The translations under genes were made by a program, and so were the position numbers. From Halomonas sp. (GTDB taxonomy: Bacteria > Pseudomonadota > Gammaproteobacteria > Pseudomonadales > Oleiphilaceae), in contig SLIH01000286.1 in assembly GCA_007135745.1 (NCBI GenBank), positions 1-5,211 of the forward strand: a stretch of DNA of 5,211 bases. The letters are read 5' to 3'. How positions within the stretch are numbered: the stretch's first letter is position 1; each line of letters begins with the position of its first letter. Positions 1 to 4,666 of the stretch are shown piece after piece. The notes under the pieces are model-generated. The model was not told the DNA's origin and did no database searches. It worked only from the letters and a program-made list of their open reading frames with translations.

Positions 1-690
1 GGAGAAAAGCGACAGGCCGACGATGACATAGAGCCGTTTCTCGATGATCTCGCGATCGACACCGGTCATCTTAATCAGCAGGTAGCCCAGCAACGCGGCC
101 ATGATCAGCTCCCAGACACCCTCTACCCAGATGTGGACGATCCACCACCAGTAGAGCTTGTCCAGAGCCAGGTTGTCCGGATTGTAGAAAGCAAAGAACC
201 AGAAGATACCGGCCAGCCAGAGCCCGAGCATAAGCACCAGGGAGATGGCGGTCTTGCGGCCCTTGAGGACCGTCAGGCTGGTATTGAACAGGAACATCAG
301 CACCGAGATGGTGATCAGTATCTTCACCCAGAAGGGCTGTTCCAGGTAATGGCGACCTTCATGGATGCCGAACTGATAGCCGATGAGCGCGGCGGCGCCG
401 GCGAAGGCGAAGATGCCCAGTTGGATATAGGCGATTTTCGGGCTGTGCAGCTCGGTCTCTGTTTCTTCCGGCAGCAGGTAGTAGGTACAGCCCATGAAGC
501 CGATCAGCAGCCACACAATGAGCAGGTTGGTATGACTGGTTCGCATGATGCTGAAGGGCATGGCCTCGGCCATGAACTCTGGCCAGGCATAGACCATGGC
601 CGCCAGTATGCCGAAAACGATCTGCAGCGCGAAAAGCGCCATGGCCACCGCAAAGAAAGGCAGCGCCACCTTTTGCGTTTGGTATTTCAT
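1..690 (-). CDS. norB: Nitric oxide reductase large subunit NorB, N-terminal half (cut by window edge)
   Basis: Catalytic subunit of cytochrome c-dependent nitric oxide reductase (2 NO + 2 e- + 2 H+ to N2O + H2O), an inner-membrane relative of haem-copper oxidases. The first 230 residues are present; the family runs to about 450-475, so roughly half lies beyond base 1. The start ATG at 690 is followed by a hydrophobic helix. RTSHTNLLIVW (residues 50-60) holds H53, matching the low-spin haem b ligand. WWWIVHIWVEGVWE (181-194) holds H186, which matches the first FeB ligand, plus E190 and E194, which match the two conserved glutamates of this helix. The remaining FeB and haem ligands would lie in the missing part. 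A GGGGA ribosome site (700-704) is 9 bases before the ATG. The gene follows norC by 51 bases on the same strand, giving the usual norCB order. NorB family assignment is very secure. Confidence 0.97.
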   Translation of the reverse strand, partial: MKYQTQKVALPFFAVAMALFALQIVFGILAAMVYAWPEFMAEAMPFSIMRTSHTNLLIVWLLIGFMGCTYYLLPEETETELHSPKIAYIQLGIFAFAGAAALIGYQFGIHEGRHYLEQPFWVKILITISVLMFLFNTSLTVLKGRKTAISLVLMLGLWLAGIFWFFAFYNPDNLALDKLYWWWIVHIWVEGVWELIMAALLGYLLIKMTGVDREIIEKRLYVIVGLSLFS

Positions 691-741
691 GATAGTGTTT
701 CCCCGTTCCTTTGAACTCTATTGATCACGACCTCAGTCCGC

Positions 742-1194
742 TCAACCCGACGGGTGCGGTGGCCAGCCCTGGGTGTCGATGTTGTCCGTCCACTCGAAGA
801 AATCGATCAGTGCTTCCATCTCGTCATCACTGATGTCGAAGTGGGGCATCTGCCGACGTCCGGGCGCACCTGTGGGCTGCGCACGGATGAAACCGGCAAT
901 GGCGGCGCGGGCACCTTCGGGGTTGTCATGGCCGCCAAAGCGGGTCCAGACGTTCCCCATTTCCGGGGCGAAGTAGGCACCCTCGCCGAGGATGGTGTGG
1001 CAATTGATGCAGTTGTGTTCCTCCCACACGTGCTTGCCCTGGCGTACCGAGTCCGTGAAGGTTTCCTTGTCGGTGGAAACATTCACTATGTAGTAGTGAC
1101 TGTGCGCGGTCAGCGCCGCGAAAACTATGAAAAAGAACAACGACCCGCCATAGAATATATTGCGGGCCGCCGTCTTAGTGAGCCCATCGCTCAT
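742..1194 (-). CDS. norC: Nitric oxide reductase small subunit NorC (membrane-anchored cytochrome c)
   Basis: Electron-entry subunit of NO reductase: it takes electrons from periplasmic donors and passes them to NorB. The 150 residues are the usual family length. An N-terminal membrane anchor (about residues 13-31, preceded by the typical KTAARNIFYGGSLFF start) is followed by a periplasmic cytochrome c domain. The haem c site is C62-I-N-C65-H66, and M116 in RRQMPHF is the likely sixth iron ligand. The C-terminal helix DEMEALIDFFEWTDNID is also family-typical. The ATG at 1194 is supported by a strong GGGAGGG site (1203-1209) 8 bases upstream. It is the first gene of a norCB unit and has a predicted FNR/DNR-type promoter about 120 bases upstream. 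Covalent haem attachment needs the Ccm system, which fits the ccmC homologue immediately upstream. Confidence 0.98.
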   Translation of the reverse strand: MSDGLTKTAARNIFYGGSLFFFIVFAALTAHSHYYIVNVSTDKETFTDSVRQGKHVWEEHNCINCHTILGEGAYFAPEMGNVWTRFGGHDNPEGARAAIAGFIRAQPTGAPGRRQMPHFDISDDEMEALIDFFEWTDNIDTQGWPPHPSG

Positions 1195-1202
1195 GAGCCT
1201 AA

Positions 1203-1209
1203 CCCTCCC
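1203..1209 (-). promoter_or_regulatory. Strong ribosome binding site of norC
   Basis: On the minus strand this reads GGGAGGG, 8 bases before the norC ATG at 1194. It decides the start and suggests efficient translation. Confidence 0.8.
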
Positions 1210-1264
1210 GTGTTTTCAGTATTTTTCACCGTCAGCTCTCTGTCTTTTAGGACGCAGGCGCAGT

Positions 1265-1277
1265 GGTCTCTTAGACC
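1265..1277 (-). other. Small perfect dyad in the predicted norCB leader
   Basis: GGTCT-CTT-AGACC is a perfect 5-bp inverted repeat with a 3-base loop. If transcription starts near 1281, as the promoter geometry predicts, the transcript would carry this hairpin at about +5 to +17. It could act as a 5' stabilising stem or be chance; the stem is short. Confidence 0.35.
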
Positions 1278-1287
1278 GTGCCTGCTG

Positions 1288-1293
1288 ACAGTA
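1288..1293 (-). promoter_or_regulatory. Predicted -10 element of the norCB promoter
   Basis: The minus strand reads TACTGT (TAnnnT). Its centre is 32 bases from the centre of the FNR-like box at 1316-1329, exactly the spacing of class II FNR-type promoters (box at -41.5). It predicts a start near 1281 and a leader of about 87 bases. No good -35 hexamer is placed for it, as expected for an activator-dependent promoter. Confidence 0.6.
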
Positions 1294-1315
1294 GCAGTGG
1301 GGTGGGTCTGAGTCC

Positions 1316-1329
1316 TTGACTCTTATCAA
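1316..1329 (-). promoter_or_regulatory. FNR/DNR/NNR-type binding site upstream of norCB
   Basis: The plus strand reads TTGAC-TCTT-ATCAA and the minus strand TTGAT-AAGA-GTCAA. This matches 9 of 10 defined bases of TTGAT-N4-ATCAA. Sites of this kind are recognised by FNR (oxygen-sensing) and by the Dnr/NNR NO-responsive relatives that control nor genes in denitrifiers. It lies in the 173-base gap between ccmC and norC, 38 bases after the ccmC stop, and is correctly spaced from a -10 element. Which regulator binds cannot be told from the site alone. Confidence 0.75.
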
Positions 1330-1367
1330 TGCGCAGAAGCCGATTTCGCGGGGATTTATGCGGGAAT

Positions 1368-2108
1368 TCAGTAGCGTGCGAGCACATACTCCCTGACCCA
1401 GTTACTGCGACGGTAGCGGATCAGCATTTCATTGCGCATCCTCATCAGCGCAATCCAGCCCACCAGCAGGTAGTAGCCGGCGATCATGATAAAAAGCGGT
1501 ATCCACATGCTGGAGGGCATGGGCGGGCGATCCGTCAGGCTGATGGCTGCAGGCTGATGCATGGTGTTCCACCATTCAACGGAATACTTGATGATGGGGA
1601 TGTTGATGGATCCAACCACCGTCAGGATGGCCGTGGCGCGGGCAGCCACATTGCGATCCTCAATGGAGTGGCGCAGGGCCAGTATGGCCAGGTAGATGAA
1701 AAAGAGCAGCAGGACGGACGTCAGTCGTGCGTCCCAGACCCACCAGGCACCCCAGGTGGGTTTGCCCCAGAGTGCACCGGTGAACAACGCGAGAAAGGTG
1801 ATGGCGGCACCCAGTGGGGCGGCCGCGGCGATAAAGATATCCCCCACCCGCAGCCGCCACAGCAGGCTGAGGACGGCGGCAGCCGTCATGGCAATATAGA
1901 TGCTCTGGCTGAGCCTGGCGGCCGGCAGATGGACAAAAATAATACGGAAACTGTCACCCTGAAGGTGATGCACCGGAGAGAACAGCAGCCCCCAGATAAG
2001 TCCGCATGCCAGAGTCAGGAAGGCGATCACGCCAAGGGGCGGGATAAGCCGGCCAAACAGTTGGAAGATCTGTTGCGGCTGCTGTAAACGGGACAGCCAG
2101 TCCGGCAT
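1368..2108 (-). CDS. ccmC: CcmC-like haem handling protein (cytochrome c maturation)
   Basis: Inner-membrane protein of the haem-handling family. In System I cytochrome c maturation, CcmC holds haem on its periplasmic face and loads it on the chaperone CcmE. The tryptophan-rich WWD segment WGAWWVWDARLTS lies at residues 119-131. H60 (in FRIIFVHLPAA) and H184 (in WWNTMHQPAA) fall at the same numbers as the E. coli haem ligands, which supports the chosen start. About six membrane helices are visible. The ATG at 2108 gives 246 residues, the usual length, with GGAG (2119-2122) 10 bases upstream. The reading frame stays open to 2339, but that extension is not family-like and would overlap the divergent gene. 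No ccmA, B, D, E or F is adjacent, so this is a stand-alone copy, possibly dedicated to the nor locus (inference). Confidence 0.93.
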   Translation of the reverse strand: MPDWLSRLQQPQQIFQLFGRLIPPLGVIAFLTLACGLIWGLLFSPVHHLQGDSFRIIFVHLPAARLSQSIYIAMTAAAVLSLLWRLRVGDIFIAAAAPLGAAITFLALFTGALWGKPTWGAWWVWDARLTSVLLLFFIYLAILALRHSIEDRNVAARATAILTVVGSINIPIIKYSVEWWNTMHQPAAISLTDRPPMPSSMWIPLFIMIAGYYLLVGWIALMRMRNEMLIRYRRSNWVREYVLARY

Positions 2109-2148
2109 GGAAGGGAAGCTCCGGATGCATAAAAGTGTCTGAACAGGC

Positions 2149-2154
2149 AGATTA
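2149..2154 (-). promoter_or_regulatory. Predicted -10 element for ccmC
   Basis: The minus strand reads TAATCT (TAnnnT). Its centre is 33 bases from the centre of the FNR-like box at 2178-2191, predicting a start near 2143 and a leader of about 35 bases with the GGAG site inside it. Confidence 0.4.
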
Positions 2155-2177
2155 GCCTGAGTATTCCCGTTGATGCC

Positions 2178-2191
2178 TTGATGTTGCGCAA
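2178..2191. promoter_or_regulatory. Candidate FNR/DNR-type site in the divergent ccmC / membrane-protein promoter region
   Basis: The plus strand reads TTGAT-GTTG-CGCAA, 8 of 10 defined bases of TTGAT-N4-ATCAA, with one half perfect and the other degenerate. It lies in the 169-base gap between the divergent starts at 2108 and 2278. TAnnnT hexamers occur at 33 bases to the left (2149-2154, minus) and 32 bases to the right (2214-2219, plus), so a single site could serve both genes. The match is weaker than at norC and could be chance. Confidence 0.42.
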
Positions 2192-2213
2192 GGTGTTGTA
2201 TTCTTCGCTGGAT

Positions 2214-2219
2214 TACCAT
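2214..2219 (+). promoter_or_regulatory. Predicted -10 element for the 130-residue membrane protein gene
   Basis: TACCAT (TAnnnT) is centred 32 bases from the FNR-like box at 2178-2191. It predicts a start near 2226 and a leader of about 52 bases containing a small GC hairpin and the AGGGGA ribosome site. Confidence 0.35.
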
Positions 2220-2243
2220 CACGTGAGTTGTAAGAACCATGAC

Positions 2244-2259
2244 TCCCCGTGACGGGGGA
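2244..2259 (+). other. GC-rich hairpin just upstream of a ribosome binding site
   Basis: TCCCCG-TGA-CGGGGGA can form a stem of at least five G-C pairs with a 3-base loop. It ends 6 bases before the AGGGGA ribosome site (2266-2271). In the leader it could affect translation of the gene at 2278; no alternative pairing with the ribosome site is evident apart from the CCCC run, which could also pair with the GGGG at 2267-2270. Confidence 0.35.
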
Positions 2260-2277
2260 AAAGATAGGGGAAATTGA

Positions 2278-2670
2278 ATGTCCCATTCCAGAACCTGTGA
2301 AAGTCCGCAGGAAGAGATCGGCAGCCGAACGCTGCCCATGACGGTTTACATACTCTTTCTGATGGGCATGCTTACAATTGTTACCGCACCGGTAGGTGTG
2401 CTCATTGCCCATGCCGCCAGCTTCCGGGCGCCGGACTGGGCACGCAGTCATTATGCCTTCCAGGTTCGAACCTTCTGGTGGGGACTGCCACTTCTCGCCG
2501 CCGGTCTCGCCCTGGCGATGAATCTCATCGGTTATTTCCTGATTACTTTCTGGGTCTTCTGGGTGATTGCGCGCTGTGCCGCCGGCATCAATATGCTGAT
2601 GGATAATCGCCCTGTGCCGCGCCCCCACAGCCCATGGCTTGGGCGCGCGCCGAAAACGACCCGTTCCTGA
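2278..2670 (+). CDS. Small membrane protein, DUF4870-like, of unknown function
   Basis: A 130-residue inner-membrane protein with about three hydrophobic segments (roughly residues 22-46, 66-83 and 85-104). Between the first two lies WARSHYAFQVRTFWWG (54-69), then a helix ending in WVIARCAAGINML and a proline-rich tail. This arrangement (helix, RSHYxFQxRTFW, two helices, polar tail) recurs in small proteobacterial membrane proteins related to the DUF4870 group; I recognise the pattern, not a function. The start at 2278 is preferred because AGGGGA (2266-2271) lies 6 bases before it; M21 at 2338 lacks a well-placed site. It is divergent from ccmC and 20 bases ahead of the next membrane-protein gene, so the two are probably an operon. 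Its place between ccmC/norCB and norEF suggests a denitrification role (inference). Confidence 0.82.
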   Translation: MSHSRTCESPQEEIGSRTLPMTVYILFLMGMLTIVTAPVGVLIAHAASFRAPDWARSHYAFQVRTFWWGLPLLAAGLALAMNLIGYFLITFWVFWVIARCAAGINMLMDNRPVPRPHSPWLGRAPKTTRS

Positions 2671-2690
2671 CGATCTGAGGGCTGATAATC

Positions 2691-3293
2691 ATGTCGAGGT
2701 TATCGAATCCGGAGTCGCGTGCTGCCACACATGTGGTTAACACGCTGAGCTGGCTTTTCATTGCTGTGGGTTCCATTGCTGCCGTGATCATTCTGGGGTG
2801 GCTGTTTGTACCGCAGTTCTCGATCCCGGCGGGAGAAATGGCGGCCACGGTGGCGCAGGAGCGAGGCAGTGGCGGGCTTATGGCAGCCGCCTACTGGGTA
2901 ATGTCAAACAGCGTCTGGTTTCTGGGCATGCTCCTGGTCGGGTCGCTTGTGACTGTGTGGGCAGCGACGGCGCTCCTGAAACGTCAACCCTGGGCGCGCC
3001 AGCTGTTTGTTGGGCTGATGTCCTTTGGTTTTGTTGCGGTGATCGGAGGTGTGGCTCTGACGCCGCTGGCCTTCGGCTTTCTCGCCGAGGCGGCGCTACC
3101 GGAAGTGCAGCAGGGCAATCCCCTGGGAGGCATGATCGGTGTCCTGAGTATCGGCATCATGGGAGCGACTGTTCTGGTCGGCATCTTTGGCTGGGTCGGG
3201 TGGAAGCTGACCACACCCGCGGTTCGGGCGGAGTTTGAGCAGAAAAGGCTTTCAGAACGGGGGAGCTGGGCCCGGGCGACCGCTCGGGGCTGA
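2691..3293 (+). CDS. Hypothetical four-helix membrane protein
   Basis: A 200-residue protein I do not recognise. It has four hydrophobic stretches (about residues 19-40, 70-95, 104-133 and 146-172), a short periplasmic-looking loop after the first one (PQFSIPAGEMAATVAQERG, 41-59), and a charged C-terminal tail (KRLSERGSWARATARG). No cysteine pair, haem-binding CxxCH or nucleotide-binding motif is visible. The ATG at 2691 has TGAGGG (2676-2681) 9 bases upstream. It follows the 130-residue membrane protein by 20 bases in the same direction and very likely shares its transcript. It converges on the small minus-strand gene at 3306-3488 with only 12 bases between them. A nor accessory role is suggested only by position. 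Confidence 0.8.
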   Translation: MSRLSNPESRAATHVVNTLSWLFIAVGSIAAVIILGWLFVPQFSIPAGEMAATVAQERGSGGLMAAAYWVMSNSVWFLGMLLVGSLVTVWAATALLKRQPWARQLFVGLMSFGFVAVIGGVALTPLAFGFLAEAALPEVQQGNPLGGMIGVLSIGIMGATVLVGIFGWVGWKLTTPAVRAEFEQKRLSERGSWARATARG

Positions 3294-3305
3294 ACCTTAA
3301 AGGGG

Positions 3306-3488
3306 TTAATCGTTGGCCCAGCTGTCGAGTACACGCCAGAGCCGGATCAACCCGTAGACAACGAAGGGTGCCAGCAACATCAGCGCCACGCCCCAGTCAA
3401 AGGTATTGATTCCCAGCGCCAGCAGGCTTACTGCGATAATGGCGCTGATGAGCAGGAGACTCAGGGCAATTACTTGGCGTCGCTGCAT
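3306..3488 (-). CDS. Small two-helix membrane protein (60 residues), hypothetical
   Basis: The product has a basic start (MQRRQ), a hydrophobic helix at about residues 6-26, a short turn (GINTFDWG), a second helix at about 31-49 and a tail LWRVLDSWAND. Basic residues at the start and after the second helix fit both ends facing the cytoplasm. I do not recognise a family. The ATG is at 3488; upstream only a purine-rich AGAGAG-like stretch near 3497-3502 could act as a weak ribosome site. It is divergent from norE and convergent with the 200-residue gene. It is probably real, since the topology is coherent and the frame is open throughout, but small size and weak ribosome site keep confidence moderate. 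Small hydrophobic proteins are common in terminal-oxidase and nor loci. Confidence 0.62.
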   Translation of the reverse strand: MQRRQVIALSLLLISAIIAVSLLALGINTFDWGVALMLLAPFVVYGLIRLWRVLDSWAND

Positions 3489-3577
3489 GGATGTCGCTCT
3501 CTGTCGGGCTGAATGGTGTTTTCTTGCATATCATTTTCTGGCTGAAGTCAGCATGCCACAGTCCGGGGTGATCGGCC

Positions 3578-3591
3578 TTGATCACCAGCAA
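3578..3591. promoter_or_regulatory. Candidate FNR/DNR-type site between the 60-residue gene and norE
   Basis: The plus strand reads TTGAT-CACC-AGCAA, 9 of 10 defined bases of TTGAT-N4-ATCAA. It is 57 bases before norE and about 90 before the divergent small gene. On the plus side TATGGC (3611-3616) is 29 bases away centre to centre, not the ideal 32. Alternatively TTGATC (3578-3583) could be a -35 with TATAGC (3602-3607) as -10 at an 18-base spacing. On the minus side CATGCT (3550-3555) is at 32 bases but is a poor -10. Direction of action is unresolved. Confidence 0.5.
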
Positions 3592-3605
3592 GCTTCGGCA
3601 TTATA

Positions 3606-3618
3606 GCGCCTATGGCGC
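3606..3618. other. Short dyad in the norE leader region
   Basis: GCGCC-TAT-GGCGC is a perfect 5-bp inverted repeat with a 3-base centre, overlapping the likely norE transcription start. It could be a small operator, a leader hairpin or chance. Confidence 0.25.
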
Positions 3619-3648
3619 CAGCGTTGACCAACAGAGGCTTTCCCGCTG

Positions 3649-4212
3649 ATGACTGAGCATTCCAACGCCGGCTGGGGGCCCTTGTCCTCGTTGCCGGGAA
3701 ACCCGCTGATGTGGGTCCTTATTCTCGGTGAACTGATCGTTTTCTCTGCTTTCTTTGCCTTCTATGGTGTGGCCCGGGCCGGCGATCCGGAAACCTTCCG
3801 GGCGTCACAGCAGCTCCTTGATCCCGTGGCTGGCGGCATCAACACCATGGTGCTGTTGACCAGTGGCCTTTTTGCCGCGCTCTCGATCGAGGCACTGGCC
3901 AGAGGTGCCGTGAAGCGGTGTCGGCAGTGGTTGTTGGCGGCGATGGGATTGGGCGTCGTGTTCTGTATCGTGAAAATCCTGGAATACCGGGACAAGATCG
4001 GTCAGGGCCTGATGCTGGAAACCGATACTTTTTTCACCTTTTACTACCTGCTGACCGGGTTCCATTTTGCCCATGTGATTTTTGGTCTGATCCTGCTGGC
4101 TCTTGTGGTTCGCTTTACCTCCATGGAGAACGTGGAGACGGCGGCGGCCTTCTGGCACATGGTGGATCTGGTGTGGATCTTTCTCTATCCCCTGTTGTAT
4201 CTGCTGCGGTGA
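3649..4212 (+). CDS. norE: NorE-like protein, cytochrome oxidase subunit III family
   Basis: An inner-membrane protein of the haem-copper oxidase subunit III superfamily, in the short form found with nitric oxide reductases. In Paracoccus, NorE and NorF are not part of the purified enzyme but improve NO reductase activity. The 187 residues show about five membrane segments: 18-40, 64-84, 93-110, 127-153 and 168-186. Family marks are LPGNPLMWVLILGELIVFSAFF (residues 15-36), KILEYRDKI (109-117), FYYLLTGFHFAHVIFG (131-146) and the end WHMVDLVWIFLYPLLYLL (169-186). Histidines and acidic residues follow the subunit III pattern. The ATG at 3649 has AGAGG (3633-3637) 11 bases upstream. The gene is 5 bases ahead of norF. 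It lies on the opposite strand from norCB. Confidence 0.92.
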   Translation: MTEHSNAGWGPLSSLPGNPLMWVLILGELIVFSAFFAFYGVARAGDPETFRASQQLLDPVAGGINTMVLLTSGLFAALSIEALARGAVKRCRQWLLAAMGLGVVFCIVKILEYRDKIGQGLMLETDTFFTFYYLLTGFHFAHVIFGLILLALVVRFTSMENVETAAAFWHMVDLVWIFLYPLLYLLR

Positions 4213-4217
4213 CTGCC

Positions 4218-4517
4218 ATGAAAGATCAACTACCGGGCAATCGACGTTTGCTGACGACATGGGCCATTCTGATGGTTTTGACCTGCCTTTCTCTGTTCGG
4301 TGCGCTGGCGCCGGGCGGCGGAGCTGATGCCTCACTGGCCTGGTGGGGTATCGTGCTGGTGATTGTGGCCACGTACTACAAGGCGCACCGGATTGTCATG
4401 GTCTATCTCAATCTGCGGGCTTCTTCTTCGATGTGGCGGGGCACACTGGTGGCTTTTCTGCTGGTAACCACGTTGCTGATCCTGGGCGGCTATGTGCTGA
4501 GCCTCTGGGTCCAGTAA
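4218..4517 (+). CDS. norF: NorF-like protein, cytochrome oxidase subunit IV-type small membrane protein
   Basis: A 99-residue inner-membrane protein with three hydrophobic segments (about residues 11-31, 38-56 and 75-97). The YYKAHRIVMVYLNLR stretch (53-67) after the second helix resembles the KARLVILxFMxL signature of NorF and of prokaryotic cytochrome oxidase subunit IV proteins. Like NorE it is an accessory that supports NO reductase function rather than a catalytic subunit. The ATG at 4218 lies 5 bases after the norE stop. The only nearby purine stretch is GGTGA overlapping that stop (4208-4212), so translation is probably coupled to norE. The frame is open upstream to 3918, but that portion is out-of-frame norE sequence. 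Family call is good; the symbol follows from pairing with norE. Confidence 0.87.
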   Translation: MKDQLPGNRRLLTTWAILMVLTCLSLFGALAPGGGADASLAWWGIVLVIVATYYKAHRIVMVYLNLRASSSMWRGTLVAFLLVTTLLILGGYVLSLWVQ

Positions 4518-4533
4518 CAGTTCTGCGGGATGC

Positions 4534-4604
4534 TGGTGAGCGAAGCGAACCGCATCAATGGCGTCTGCAGCGACACCAAATGGTGCGGTTCATTTCATTC
4601 ACCA
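4534..4604. repeat. Long imperfect inverted repeat after norF (possible bidirectional terminator)
   Basis: The arms at 4534-4559 and 4579-4604 are 26 bases each with a 19-base loop. As DNA, 20 of 26 positions are complementary. As RNA from the plus strand, three of the six mismatches become G-U pairs, leaving two C-A and one A-A mismatch. Each arm carries the core GTGCGGTTC..TTC..TCACC (second arm; first arm inverted), a type of element seen scattered in many proteobacterial chromosomes, often ending in CACCCTAC, as here at 4605-4612. There is no clear U-tract, so it is not a textbook terminator, but it lies between convergent genes and could stop or protect both transcripts. Confidence 0.65.
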
Positions 4605-4644
4605 CACCCTACAGCAGGTGGCTAATGCATCGGGCTGGGGGTGT

Positions 4645-4666
4645 GATGCGGTTTATTACGTTCACC
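4645..4666 (+). repeat. Third copy of the GTGCGGTTC-type repeat, overlapping a stop codon
   Basis: This 22-base stretch matches 18 of 22 bases of the second arm of the preceding inverted repeat (4583-4604), in direct orientation. Its last bases form the TGA stop (4662-4664, minus strand) of the exported-protein gene. A 7-base inverted pair, CACACCC (4603-4609) and GGGTGTG (4639-4645), brackets the space between copies two and three. Confidence 0.5.

Noticed and set aside
133..714. Plus-strand open frame of 193 codons across norB
   Set aside because: It lies antisense to norB, whose product has all expected motifs. Its translation is rich in H, Q, G and E with no domain, typical of a shadow frame in GC-rich DNA.
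721..1311. Plus-strand open frame of 196 codons across norC
   Set aside because: It is antisense to norC and its promoter region, has no ribosome site of note and resembles no family.
1329..2087. Plus-strand open frame of 252 codons across ccmC
   Set aside because: It is antisense to ccmC. The low-complexity hydrophilic translation (Q, G, H, D) is the mirror of membrane-helix codons.
2109..2339. N-terminal extension of ccmC by 77 codons
   Set aside because: The frame is open, but the added residues are not CcmC-like. The extension would overlap the divergent gene at 2278, and starting at 2108 puts H60 and H184 at the family positions.
2152..2628. Minus-strand open frame of 158 codons opposite the 130-residue membrane protein
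   Set aside because: It is hydrophilic, has no motif and is antisense to a gene with a good ribosome site and coherent membrane topology.
3294..3305. Possible terminator between convergent genes (TTAA-AGGGG-TTAA)
   Set aside because: The stem is only four A-T pairs with no T-tract, too weak to call.
3918..4217. Upstream extension of norF to 3918
   Set aside because: It would overlap most of norE out of frame. The ATG at 4218, five bases after the norE stop, gives the normal NorF length.
3805..4335. Minus-strand open frame of 176 codons opposite norE
   Set aside because: It is antisense to norE, whose subunit III signatures are clear.
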